Shown piece by piece: positions 1 to 7,409 of a stretch of 7,556 nucleotides of DNA. The stretch lies in the NCBI GenBank assembly GCA_964448285.1, contig CAYUWG010000124.1, positions 1 through 7,556 on the forward strand. Reading direction: 5' to 3'. The stretch's first letter is position 1. Each line of letters opens with the position of its first letter. Below the pieces are notes generated by a model. It worked only from the letters and a program-made list of their open reading frames with translations. It was not told the DNA's origin and did not search any database. The translations under genes were made by a program, and so were the position numbers. The stretch is from CAYUWG01 sp964448285 (GTDB lineage Bacteria > Bacteroidota > Ignavibacteria > SZUA-365).

Positions 1-2136
1 GGAACCACGTCTCGCCGCACCCTGAGAATCTGGAATACCGGAGCCGAAGACGCACGTATCGATAACGTGGCTCTTGAAGGTCTGGACGCTGCCCTATGGT
101 CGATGCAACTCTCCCGGTCGATCATTCCTCCAAATGCATTCGCTGAAGTACATCTCGTCTTTGCGCCGCTCGAGCAATGGTCAAGATCAGCGAGTCTTGT
201 TATCCAGTCGAACGACAGAGCCATCCCGGTTCATTCCCTCCAACTTGTTGGATTCGCAAAAGAGAAAGTTATCGAGATCGAAACTTCATCAATCGATTTC
301 GGGAGCGCTCTCGTGAAATCTTCCGTGCTCCGGACATTGCGCATAAAGAATGTGAGCAGTGCAACGAAACAGATCTCTGTCAATCCGCACAAAGGTGGAA
401 GTGAATTCACGTGCCCGATTCGAGATTTCGCCTTAACACCGGGGGAATCCTTTAACCTCCCGATATCCTTTGTGCCGCGAACGCAAGGACTCAAAGAGTC
501 GAGTATTCTGCTCGATCTCAAGGAGTATGCACTCACTCCAACCGTCGTGACTGTTCAGGGAGTAGGCTTGCGTCCCGTACTCACTGTGAGTAAAACCGTT
601 GTAGATTTTGGCGAAGTATATAACCGTACCGCGAAGTTCGATACGATTGTCATTCGAAACACCGGGGATTACCCGTTATCGATTTCACGCATTACGACAT
701 CGGGTGCAAACGAAGCGGACTTTCGCATTATGGAAGTGCCATCGAAACAGCTTGCACCCGGCGGGGAGTCAATGATGGTTTTGCGTTTTTTCCCTTTGGC
801 AACGGGGTTAAGAGATGCAGATGTGAATTTCGAGACAAATGATCCGCTCGCAATGAAAACGGTTTTATCACTCAAAGGTCAAAGTGTAGCACCGATCATG
901 ACAGTCAATAAAACGCAGCTTGATTTTGGGACACAGTTTTTCATTCAGTTGAAGGAGGAGTCGATCACACTACACAATACCGGTTCAACGAATCTCCGAA
1001 TCCATCGAATAGCCATTGAAGGGAGCGGCAGCAATAATTTTTCCATCACGAAGAACCCGAAGTTCGTGCTGAATCCGAACGAAAAAGGAGAATTGAAAAT
1101 CCGCTTTACCCCGACCGTTGAAGGAGTGATCGAAGCAAATCTCATCATCGAATCGACGGATAAAAACTCTCCGATGATCGTTCCGCTAACCGGTGTCGGC
1201 GTAAAACCGCGGCTCGTGCTTACAGGTACAGGACTTTCATTCGGTTCCGTGCGCGTATTCACAACTTCCGAATCGAATTTCGTTATCGAAAACATGGACG
1301 AGCGTGTGCATCCGATTCCAGCCATGCAATTGGAGGGAAACGACAAGCAACATTTCGAGCTAATTCCTCCGGCAGTTGACTCTATCCAACCCAAATCGAA
1401 AGCAGATGTGCTCGTTCGCTTTCGACCGACGCAAACGGGTAGTCGTGTTGTCTCGATTCGATTCATTGCCGGCGATCCAATATTTCCCGGAAATACATAC
1501 ACGATCACTGGAACTGGAACTGCGGGAATCATCATGGCAAGCCCTCCATCACTTGCGTTCGGCAATGTGACGATAGACCGGTTTCATAAAAAGGCGGTTA
1601 CGCTGAGGAATTCCGGCGGTCTGCCACTTGTCGTTCAATCCTGTACGATCAATGGCCCGGATAAGGATTGGTTCTCTGTAATCACACGTTGCGATACAAC
1701 AATCCCACTCGGTGGAAGGAAAGACCTCATCGTGCAATTCATCCCTGTTCGACTCGGAATGCATGAGGCAACACTGCACGTGTTTTCGGATGATCCTTTT
1801 ACAGCGGAGAAAATCATTCCGTTAAGCGGCAATGCGCTTTTAACTTCTACGGAACCGGCGACTGCTGCGCACCAGACATTGACGCTCGAACAAAACGCAC
1901 CGAATCCTTTTCATCATGAAACGGAGATATCATTTTCGATTCCATCGCATGGCCAGGTGCGGCTCACCGTGTACGATATCCATGGGCGACATGTCAAGAC
2001 GTTGTTCGAAGGAAGACTGGAAGGAGGTGAGCATCGACGTCGTATTTCACTCGGTGATGTCCCGACCGGTCTTTATCTCTATCGGCTTGAAAGCGAAGGC
2101 GCAATGGCACAGAGGCAGATGCTCTTCATTCGATAA
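1..2136 (+). CDS. Choice-of-anchor D repeat protein with T9SS C-terminal sorting domain (5' partial)
   Basis: The reading frame is open from base 1 to the TAA at 2134-2136, giving 711 visible residues. The codons before the first possible start (GTG at 67) read 'TLRIWNTG', which is the core of the same repeat, so the true start lies left of the window. One partial and five full ASH-like/choice-of-anchor D repeats follow. The 'FG' strands of the full repeats begin near bases 295, 604, 919, 1234 and 1552, a period of 103-106 residues; each carries a form of 'I.N.G' and most end in 'L.G.G'. The last part, about 1879-2133, is a type A sorting domain: 'LEQNAPNPF', then 'VRLTVYDIHGR' and 'PTGLYLYRL'. 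Such domains direct export through the type IX system to the surface or medium. The repeats are probably a structural or adhesive stalk; no catalytic domain is visible. The family call is firm, the biological role unknown. Confidence 0.9.
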   Translation, partial: GTTSRRTLRIWNTGAEDARIDNVALEGLDAALWSMQLSRSIIPPNAFAEVHLVFAPLEQWSRSASLVIQSNDRAIPVHSLQLVGFAKEKVIEIETSSIDFGSALVKSSVLRTLRIKNVSSATKQISVNPHKGGSEFTCPIRDFALTPGESFNLPISFVPRTQGLKESSILLDLKEYALTPTVVTVQGVGLRPVLTVSKTVVDFGEVYNRTAKFDTIVIRNTGDYPLSISRITTSGANEADFRIMEVPSKQLAPGGESMMVLRFFPLATGLRDADVNFETNDPLAMKTVLSLKGQSVAPIMTVNKTQLDFGTQFFIQLKEESITLHNTGSTNLRIHRIAIEGSGSNNFSITKNPKFVLNPNEKGELKIRFTPTVEGVIEANLIIESTDKNSPMIVPLTGVGVKPRLVLTGTGLSFGSVRVFTTSESNFVIENMDERVHPIPAMQLEGNDKQHFELIPPAVDSIQPKSKADVLVRFRPTQTGSRVVSIRFIAGDPIFPGNTYTITGTGTAGIIMASPPSLAFGNVTIDRFHKKAVTLRNSGGLPLVVQSCTINGPDKDWFSVITRCDTTIPLGGRKDLIVQFIPVRLGMHEATLHVFSDDPFTAEKIIPLSGNALLTSTEPATAAHQTLTLEQNAPNPFHHETEISFSIPSHGQVRLTVYDIHGRHVKTLFEGRLEGGEHRRRISLGDVPTGLYLYRLESEGAMAQRQMLFIR

Positions 2137-2144
2137 ATCGAATG
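2127..2144 (+). terminator. Perfect inverted repeat over the stop codon of the repeat protein, possible weak terminator
   Basis: CATTCGAT at 2127-2134 and ATCGAATG at 2137-2144 are perfect reverse complements separated by AA. As RNA this would fold as a 7-bp stem with a UAAA loop, followed by CGATTTTCC. The stem is AT-rich and the T run is short, so termination would be weak. It could also be a protein-binding palindrome or chance. Confidence 0.3.
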
Positions 2145-2221
2145 CGATTTTCCTTGTGGTTTTCCTTCAACTCGCGGAACAGATAGTCGCGGTCATGCCG
2201 GCCGGGACTTGCTTCTGGATG

Positions 2222-2259
2222 GACGGCTTTCGCCATCGTGAACAGACTGTATTATGCGT
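2222..2259 (+). other. Inverted segment within the carA remnant
   Basis: These 38 bases match the reverse complement of 3483-3520 at 31 of 38 positions. Read on the plus strand they give 'DGFRHREQTVLCV', matching 'EGFRHRELPVFCV' of intact CarA, while both flanking remnant blocks read on the minus strand. The segment therefore appears flipped in place relative to the rest of the remnant. The core, from GGCTTT to GTGAAC, has a single mismatch in 19 bases, so chance is unlikely. Confidence 0.7.
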
Positions 2260-2318
2260 GCTCGTTTTTACCCCAAAGGTTTTGCTCAACAGTTGATGAC
2301 CGTGACAAATACCGAGGA

Positions 2319-2445
2319 GTGTTCTTTATGCCCTGAGGTTGTGACACTGATCCGCGAACGGTGTCGTGCGGGCTAACATCTTGTTTCTCTCGAAGGAGCG
2401 CATTAACCTATGCCTATGCATTTTCACAAACTCAAGAGGAGACTT
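2319..2445. other. Non-coding gap before the OmpA-family gene
   Basis: No gene is supported here. Toward the right end lie two purine-rich ribosome-binding-like sites: AAGGAG at 2393-2398, 11 bases before an in-frame ATG at 2410, and AAGAGGAG at 2434-2441, 4 bases before the ATG at 2446. The promoter of the OmpA-family gene should be in this gap or in the carA remnant, but I see no convincing -35/-10 pair. Confidence 0.5.
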
Positions 2446-3345
2446 ATGAAGAAGTTCATTCACCCGCTGTTTGTCGTGTGTTTCATCTCAACGCTGTCCG
2501 GGCAGGACATCCAGGGCGGCAAGGATCATCCCGCCATATCGCGATACGAAGGTCAGATCATCAGGCAATACGACTATGAAGAGTTCGACAGCTATAAGCT
2601 CGTGACCGGCGTCGATAAATCCGGGAAACCGAACAAGATCAAAACTCTCGAAGGGAAGGTTACCCGAATCATTTACAACAATCCGGCGAATCGCTCGACA
2701 AACGAAATCATCAGGAACTTTGAGCTTGAGTTGAAAAAGGCGAAGGCGGAGATCCTCTTCACCTGTTCGGGTGGTAACTGCGGTTCACCCATTGGATGGC
2801 AGCCAATCAATGGAATCCGAGCTATGGGCGGTGTGCGTGAGAACCGTTACGTCGCCTGCCGTATGACGAAGGACGAGAAGGAAATTTATGCTGCAATACA
2901 CGTTGGCAGGTATGCGACGCAGATGCATATCGTCGAAATCAAACCGATGGAGACGGATAAAGTGACAGTTAGCGCTGAAGCGTGGCTGAGGGACATCGAC
3001 AGGGATGGGCATGTCGCGGTGTATGATATTTTATTCGAGACAGGAAAGGCAACCTTGACGAAGGAATCAAGGACAGCAATCCGTGAGATTGCTACGATGC
3101 TTCAACAACGGAACGGCTTGCAACTTTACGTCGTCGGCCACACGGATAACACGGGGAAGTTGGATATGAACATGTCCCTATCGGAAGAGCGAGCAAAGGC
3201 GGTCGTTCAATCCCTCATCAAAGAGCATGGTATCAGTGCGGAGAGATTGAAGGGCTACGGCGTCGGTCCGCTCGCACCGGTGGCGACGAATGCGAATGAA
3301 AACGGACGCGCGAAGAATAGACGGGTTGAACTGGTCGCCCAGTAA
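2446..3345 (+). CDS. OmpA-family protein with DUF4892-like N-terminal half
   Basis: This is a 299-residue exported protein. Residues 1-20 (MKKFIHPLFVVCFISTLSGQ) form a signal peptide. Residues 21-175 resemble the DUF4892 family found before OmpA domains: 'KDHPAISRYEG', 'LEGKVTRIIY', a 'CSGGNC' pair at Cys107/Cys112, and 'VIEIKPM'-like 'HIVEIKPMETDKVTV'. Residues 190-299 are an OmpA C-terminal peptidoglycan-binding domain: 'LFETGKATL', 'GHTDNTG', 'LSEERAKAV', ending 'GRAKNRRVEL'. Asp234 and Arg249 occupy the positions that bind diaminopimelate in OmpA homologues. The protein probably sits in the periplasm or outer membrane and contacts the cell wall; the role of the front half is unknown. I chose the ATG at 2446 because it follows AAGAGGAG and starts a clean signal peptide. 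A start at 2410 would add 12 residues with a basic stretch and cannot be excluded. It is convergent with carA, with 49 bases between stop codons. Confidence 0.9.
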   Translation: MKKFIHPLFVVCFISTLSGQDIQGGKDHPAISRYEGQIIRQYDYEEFDSYKLVTGVDKSGKPNKIKTLEGKVTRIIYNNPANRSTNEIIRNFELELKKAKAEILFTCSGGNCGSPIGWQPINGIRAMGGVRENRYVACRMTKDEKEIYAAIHVGRYATQMHIVEIKPMETDKVTVSAEAWLRDIDRDGHVAVYDILFETGKATLTKESRTAIREIATMLQQRNGLQLYVVGHTDNTGKLDMNMSLSEERAKAVVQSLIKEHGISAERLKGYGVGPLAPVATNANENGRAKNRRVELVAQ

Positions 3346-3396
3346 GAATCGCAGGTGAAGACTTGAAAGTGATCGAGGCGCAAGCGAAGCGATTCT
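3345..3396. terminator. Long-loop inverted repeat between convergent stop codons
   Basis: AGAATCGC at 3345-3352 pairs perfectly with GCGATTCT at 3389-3396, leaving a 36-base loop. On the plus strand the right arm is followed by ACGATTTCTTTTCC, moderately T-rich; on the minus strand no T run follows. It lies exactly between the ends of the OmpA-family gene and carA, so it may help end either transcript. The long loop makes this uncertain. Confidence 0.3.
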
Positions 3397-4507
3397 ACGA
3401 TTTCTTTTCCATCATCTCGCGGAACTCGCGGAACAGATAGTCGCTGTCATGCGGGCCGGGGCTTGCTTCAGGATGGTACTGGACGCAAAACACAGGGAGT
3501 TCACGATGACGAAAGCCTTCTACCGTGTTATCGTTGAGATTGACGTGGGTAAGTTCCAACTCTTCCGGCATCGAATCCGCATCGACTGCGAATCCGTGGT
3601 TCTGTGACGTGATCTCGATTTCACTCGTCAGTAAGTTCATCACGGGATGGTTGGCTCCGCGATGGCCGAACTTCAGCTTGTACGTCTTTGCACCAAACGC
3701 TCTACTCAGCAATTGATGGCCGAGACAAATGCCGAAGATGGGCTTCCTTCCGATGAGTTGCTTGAGATTCTCGACTGCGTGACGAACCATCGTAGGATCG
3801 CCCGGGCCGTTCGAAAGAAAGATTCCGTCAATCTCCGAGTTGAGTATTTCTTCCGCAGGAGTCGAAGATGGATAGACTGTAAGATCACATCCGAAACGGG
3901 CGAGTCGCCGAAGGATATTCTGTTTCACACCATAATCGAGAACCGCGACGCTGAAACGCGGTCCTTCGAAAGTCCCATTCGCGTAATTCCACATGCCGGC
4001 GTCATTCCACGCATAGGTCTTCGGCGTCGTCACGACTTCTGCAAGATCGCGGGCGCTGATATCAGGCACGTCCCGAACTTTATCGAGCAGCATATTCTCT
4101 GAAGAGACTTCCGTCGTGATCATGCCGCGCATCGCGCCGTTTGTTCTGATCATCCGAGTCAGCATTCGCGTATCGATTCCTTCGATCGCTACGATGTTAT
4201 TCTGCTTCAAGTAGGCGTCTAAGTCGGACACTGCACGGTAGTTGCTTCGCCGTGTGCTGTATTCCTTCATCACGAAACCACTCACCTGCGGTTTGATAGA
4301 TTCGACATCCTCCATATTCACCCCGACGTTCCCGATCATTGGATAAGTCATCGTCACGATCTGTCCACAATAGGAGGGATCGGTGAGTATCTCCTGGTAT
4401 CCGCTCATGCTCGTGTTGAAGCAGACTTCACCCATCGCGGTCCCTTCAGCGCCGATGGAGTTTCCATATATGATCGTTCCGTTTTCGAGTACAAGTGCTG
4501 CGTTCAT
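3395..4507 (-). CDS. carA: Carbamoyl-phosphate synthase small chain (glutamine amidotransferase subunit)
   Basis: This subunit (EC 6.3.5.5) hydrolyses glutamine and channels ammonia to the large chain CarB, which makes carbamoyl phosphate for pyrimidines and arginine in the cytoplasm. It has 370 residues, close to the usual 360-390. Residues 1-130 are the small-chain N-terminal domain ('GEVCFNTSMSGYQEILTDPSY', 'TYPMIGNVGVN', 'IEGIDTRMLTRMIR'). Residues 185-365 are a class I glutaminase: 'LSNGPGDP' (oxyanion region), the nucleophile Cys261 in 'FGICLGHQ', 'SQNHGFAV', and the catalytic His345 and Glu347 in 'YHPEASPG'. All key residues are present, so it should be active. The ATG at 4505-4507 starts the expected family N-terminus; only a weak GATGGA lies just before it. 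No carB is adjacent, since the next gene downstream is convergent. A hairpin with a T run ends 20 bases before the start, hinting at attenuation control. Confidence 0.97.
   Translation of the reverse strand: MNAALVLENGTIIYGNSIGAEGTAMGEVCFNTSMSGYQEILTDPSYCGQIVTMTYPMIGNVGVNMEDVESIKPQVSGFVMKEYSTRRSNYRAVSDLDAYLKQNNIVAIEGIDTRMLTRMIRTNGAMRGMITTEVSSENMLLDKVRDVPDISARDLAEVVTTPKTYAWNDAGMWNYANGTFEGPRFSVAVLDYGVKQNILRRLARFGCDLTVYPSSTPAEEILNSEIDGIFLSNGPGDPTMVRHAVENLKQLIGRKPIFGICLGHQLLSRAFGAKTYKLKFGHRGANHPVMNLLTSEIEITSQNHGFAVDADSMPEELELTHVNLNDNTVEGFRHRELPVFCVQYHPEASPGPHDSDYLFREFREMMEKKS
3416..3433 (-). repeat. Perfect 9-bp tandem duplication in the carA 3' end
   Basis: CTCGCGGAA occurs twice in a row (3416-3424 and 3425-3433) and encodes Phe-Arg-Glu twice (CarA residues 359-364). 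The carA remnant at 2126-2318 has only one unit at the matching place, followed by Leu-Lys-Glu, so the repeat may have arisen by slippage in the intact copy. Confidence 0.6.
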
Positions 4508-4527
4508 TCCATCATTTCAAGTAGGTG

Positions 4528-4554
4528 AAAAAAAAGGCTTCCAAGAAGGAAGCC
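4528..4554 (-). terminator. Intrinsic terminator, possibly a carA leader attenuator
   Basis: On the minus strand GGCTTCC (4554-4548), loop TTCTT (4547-4543) and GGAAGCC (4542-4536) form a perfect 7-bp stem, followed directly by eight T residues (4535-4528). This is a textbook Rho-independent terminator for transcription coming from the beta-propeller gene, whose stop is at 4665, 110 bases earlier. It ends only 20 bases before the carA ATG. Transcription of carA from a promoter upstream would have to pass through it, so it could also work as an attenuator. Confidence 0.85.
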
Positions 4555-4664
4555 ATAATGAAAGAGAGAATACGAAACCGAGCTTGAAACGCTTGGCCCG
4601 TTATTCAATTCAATGTTATGCAATCTGTCGTCCGCGACGTAGAGTCCGTTATCGAGTTCGGGAT

Positions 4665-7409
4665 CTATTTCAGCACCATCATCTTCTTGGTTTGTCGTTT
4701 GCCATCGTATTCGAGATGATAGAAATACGCGCCACTCGGAACGTCATTCGCATCGAACGACACGACGTGCATTCCGGCTTGCTGTACTTTGTTCACCAAC
4801 TCTTTGACTGTCCGACCCTTCGCATCCGTGACGGTCAGGCGTACGCGCTCCGTTGCAGGAAGCGAGTAACGGATGTTAGTGACCGGGTTGAAAGGATTCG
4901 GGAAATTCTGTTCGAGCTCGAAATCGTTTGGCGATACGTCGTTGATGGTTACCATCACTTCGGGCGAGTACTCGAACTTCCCATCGAAATCAATTTGGCG
5001 CAAACGATAGATCAGTGTTTCCGCATCGAGAGGAAGGAGTTTATCAGTGAACGCGTAGAGATTCACGCCTGCGGTTGAACCGTGACCTTCAACGAATCCG
5101 ATTTCCTGCCACCCGCCACTCATCGGATTCATCCTTTCAACACTGAAGCCATAATTATTCACTTCGGCAGCGGTTCGCCAGGAGAGATGTACTTGATTGC
5201 CGTCAGGGACGGCAGAAAAGGAAGTGAACTCGACCGGCGTCGTCACCGTGAGAGCAAACGTGCTGCGACCGTGCGTTGCTGCGTAGAGAACACCGTTGAG
5301 GGGATGCAGTTCAAGATCGGCAATGACGACTTTCGGCATTCCGGTTCCGAGAACTTCCCACGTTGCACCGCCATTTGTCGTTGCATACACGCCGAAATCC
5401 GTACCCACGAAAATATTATTCGAGTTGGTCGGATCGATTGCCAAAGCGTTTTTTGGGATTGTGGGCAGAGCATTCGTTCCGCTTCCGGTGATACTAATCC
5501 ACGACGTACCTCCATCTGTCGTCTTATACACACCAGTGGAAGCGTAGCCGGAATAGCATGTGTAGTAGGTGTTCGCATCGAAGGGATCGAACTGAATGTC
5601 CTTACACGTTCTCGAAGGAAGTCCGGTAGAAATGTTCGTCCAACTCGCACCGGCGTCGGTGGTTTTCCAGATCCGTCCGTTCGTATAGCCACAGAGCATC
5701 AAATCCGGATTTGTCGGTGAAATGGCGATGTAGTTGATCGATGAAGTGGAGTCCATATTGCCATGGAATGGAAACCAGAGTGTGCCGCGGTTTGTCGTCT
5801 TGTACAGCTGTCGCGTTGTTGCCGTGAAAAGAACCGTAGGCTCCGTCGGATGGATAGCGACGGGGGTCACCCACAATCCTGAGCCGACCAATCCATTGTT
5901 AATCGCACTGAAGGATGTGCCTCCATTTGTCGAACGCAAGTGCGAGCCGTTCTGGTACTCCGTGTAGATGTACTTCGCATCCGTGTAGTCGATGACGCAG
6001 TATGCGCCGTCGCCGCCGGTTGCATTATTCCAATTCGCGTTATTGGTTTTCCGAAACTTCGAACCATTGTCCTGTGTCCCACCGATCATCATTTCCGGAT
6101 CTTGCAATGCGATGCCGAGTTCGTAAAACTGCGTGATAGGCAAGTCGATATTCTGATTGATGAACGACACGCCGCCGTTCGTCGATTTATACATTCCTCC
6201 ATCGTTGCCGAAGTAGGCGATACTGTGATTCGAGAGTGAAAATTCCACCGCATGGTGATCGACGTGCATCCCTCCTCTCGTTGCCCAGGTGAAACCGCCA
6301 TCGGTACTTCCATAGAACGAGACACCGCCGACAAGGACGATGTTTGGATTGCTCGGGTGAACCGCGATTTCACAATTGTACCAGCCTTGCGAGCTGAAAA
6401 AATTCGGACTGGCGTAAATGGTTCGTTGCCATGTCACCCCGTCATTGGTTGATTTGAATACGCCGCGAGAGTTCGATGTCCCTCTTCCCGATACGATCAC
6501 GGCGTAGATCACATTGGGCTGTGTGAGGCAAAGGTCGATGGCAATTCGGCCAATGCTGTCTGCTTGTATTGGGAGAGAAAGGGTGGTCCATGTTGCACCA
6601 CTGTCCACGCTCTTCTGCACACCGATTCCCTGTATTGCGGCGTAAACGACTTCATGATTCGTGGGATGGAGAACGAGATCGTGTGCGAGATTCGTATGGA
6701 GACGGGTCCATGTGAAGCCGGCGTTCGTCGTTCGCCATAAACCTTGACGCGTTGCAGCGAAGACGATATTGCCGTTGGATTTATGAACCTTGATCGAACC
6801 GATTTGATCGGCAAACTTCGACCCAACGAGACTCCATGTATTTCCGGCATCCGTGGACCGAACGACTCCAATGCCAGGATATGAATCACCGCTTCCGTTC
6901 GCTTCTCCGGTTCCAACCCAAATATTATCGGGATTGTTTGGGTCGATATCGATGCTCCCCATCGCCATCGTCGGAAGGTCTTCGGAGATCGGTGTGTATG
7001 AAGCGCCGCCATTGACGGATTTCCAAACGCCGCCATCGGCTCCCGTGAAATACACGATATCGGGATTCGTCGGATGAATGGCTATTCCGGTGATTCTTCC
7101 ACCGACATTGTTCGGCCCAACTACCGTCCATTGCTGCGACGAGAAAGCGCTACGCTTCGAGAAAACGTTCGGCTTATGAACGCTCATCTTTTTGGACTGC
7201 ACCCACGCTTCTTCCCGGACACCATCGGGAATGTACCCGAGAGGATTCGCGCGCTCTTCGTAGAAATATTTGAATCGCTCCTTGATCCACTGTTCGGAGT
7301 CACGGTAGAGAATGCTGTGGTCAACCTGCGCTTTCGGATTGAGCACTTGCGAAGCGAGCGGTATCGTTGTTCCGGCGAAGAGGAGTAGAGTCAGTATGCG
7401 GATGTTCAT
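4665..7409 (-). CDS. Secreted Asp-box (BNR/sortilin-type) beta-propeller protein with T9SS sorting domain
   Basis: This is a 914-residue exported protein. Residues 1-20 form a signal peptide (MNIRILTLLLFAGTTIPLAS). A short linker (21-90) leads to a propeller region of about 95-720. It holds twelve Asp-box motifs of the form [KR]-[ST]-x-[DN]-x-G-x-[TS]-[WFY], starting near residues 130, 184, 226, 266, 319, 367, 408, 492, 537, 582, 629 and 676. Many are preceded by 'I.P.NP..I' strands ('IHPTNPDIVYF', 'IDPNNPDNIWVG'). This pattern is typical of BNR/sortilin-like propellers and xyloglucanase-like folds, but no catalytic residues can be assigned. Residues 725-822 resemble a fibronectin type III-like module ('LSWRTAAEVNNYGFSVER'). 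Residues 828-914 are a T9SS type A sorting domain ('LEQNFPNPFNP', 'PSGAYFYHLEYDG', terminal 'KKMMVLK'). The frame stays open upstream to an ATG at 7532, but the start at 7409 is preferred because it begins the signal peptide. The function, perhaps binding or surface display, is unknown. Confidence 0.93.
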   Translation of the reverse strand: MNIRILTLLLFAGTTIPLASQVLNPKAQVDHSILYRDSEQWIKERFKYFYEERANPLGYIPDGVREEAWVQSKKMSVHKPNVFSKRSAFSSQQWTVVGPNNVGGRITGIAIHPTNPDIVYFTGADGGVWKSVNGGASYTPISEDLPTMAMGSIDIDPNNPDNIWVGTGEANGSGDSYPGIGVVRSTDAGNTWSLVGSKFADQIGSIKVHKSNGNIVFAATRQGLWRTTNAGFTWTRLHTNLAHDLVLHPTNHEVVYAAIQGIGVQKSVDSGATWTTLSLPIQADSIGRIAIDLCLTQPNVIYAVIVSGRGTSNSRGVFKSTNDGVTWQRTIYASPNFFSSQGWYNCEIAVHPSNPNIVLVGGVSFYGSTDGGFTWATRGGMHVDHHAVEFSLSNHSIAYFGNDGGMYKSTNGGVSFINQNIDLPITQFYELGIALQDPEMMIGGTQDNGSKFRKTNNANWNNATGGDGAYCVIDYTDAKYIYTEYQNGSHLRSTNGGTSFSAINNGLVGSGLWVTPVAIHPTEPTVLFTATTRQLYKTTNRGTLWFPFHGNMDSTSSINYIAISPTNPDLMLCGYTNGRIWKTTDAGASWTNISTGLPSRTCKDIQFDPFDANTYYTCYSGYASTGVYKTTDGGTSWISITGSGTNALPTIPKNALAIDPTNSNNIFVGTDFGVYATTNGGATWEVLGTGMPKVVIADLELHPLNGVLYAATHGRSTFALTVTTPVEFTSFSAVPDGNQVHLSWRTAAEVNNYGFSVERMNPMSGGWQEIGFVEGHGSTAGVNLYAFTDKLLPLDAETLIYRLRQIDFDGKFEYSPEVMVTINDVSPNDFELEQNFPNPFNPVTNIRYSLPATERVRLTVTDAKGRTVKELVNKVQQAGMHVVSFDANDVPSGAYFYHLEYDGKRQTKKMMVLK

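Larger units (their letters stand above)
2126..2318 (-). pseudogene. Degraded, rearranged remnant of a second carA (C-terminal glutaminase part)
   Basis: Bases 2169-2222 match 3423-3476 of the intact carA at 50 of 54 positions in the same orientation. Read on the minus strand they give 'HPEASPGRHDRDYLFRE', the CarA C-terminal motif with the catalytic His and Glu. Bases 2264-2318 match 3684-3738 at 42 of 55 positions and read 'LGICHGHQLLSKTFGVKT', the region around the nucleophile Cys ('FGICLGHQLLSRAFGAKT' in the intact gene). Between these blocks the intact gene has 207 bases and the remnant only 41, and those 41 hold an inverted piece (listed separately). The C-terminal frame runs on to a TGA at 2126-2128, overlapping the end of the upstream gene. 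A TAA lies a few codons upstream of the Cys block in its frame, and no N-terminal half is recognisable. It cannot make a working enzyme. Divergence from the neighbouring carA suggests an old duplicate or a copy from a relative, not a fresh duplication. Confidence 0.8.

Noticed and set aside
945..1565. 206-codon open frame on the minus strand inside the repeat protein
   Set aside because: It is antisense to a clearly coding gene with recognisable domains; the translation shows no domain and no start signal.
1916..2296. 126-codon plus-strand open frame that spans the end of the repeat protein and the gap after it
   Set aside because: Its CarA-like tail ('DGFRHRE') comes from the inverted remnant piece; the front overlaps the sorting domain in another frame, so it is not a gene.
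2341..2386. Plus-strand stretch reading 'TLIRERCRAG' then a stop, which with a 2-base insertion would resemble the CarA 'IR..G.MRG.I' region
   Set aside because: It would fit another inverted piece of the carA remnant, but nucleotide identity to the intact carA is only about half and a frameshift must be assumed. Too weak to call without a search.
4383..5078. 231-codon open frame on the plus strand
   Set aside because: It runs antisense through the carA start, the terminator and the sorting domain of the beta-propeller protein; the arginine-rich translation is typical of a shadow frame.
5082..5720. 212-codon open frame on the plus strand within the beta-propeller gene
   Set aside because: It is a shadow of the Asp-box coding sequence, with no family resemblance and a low-complexity Arg/Ile composition.
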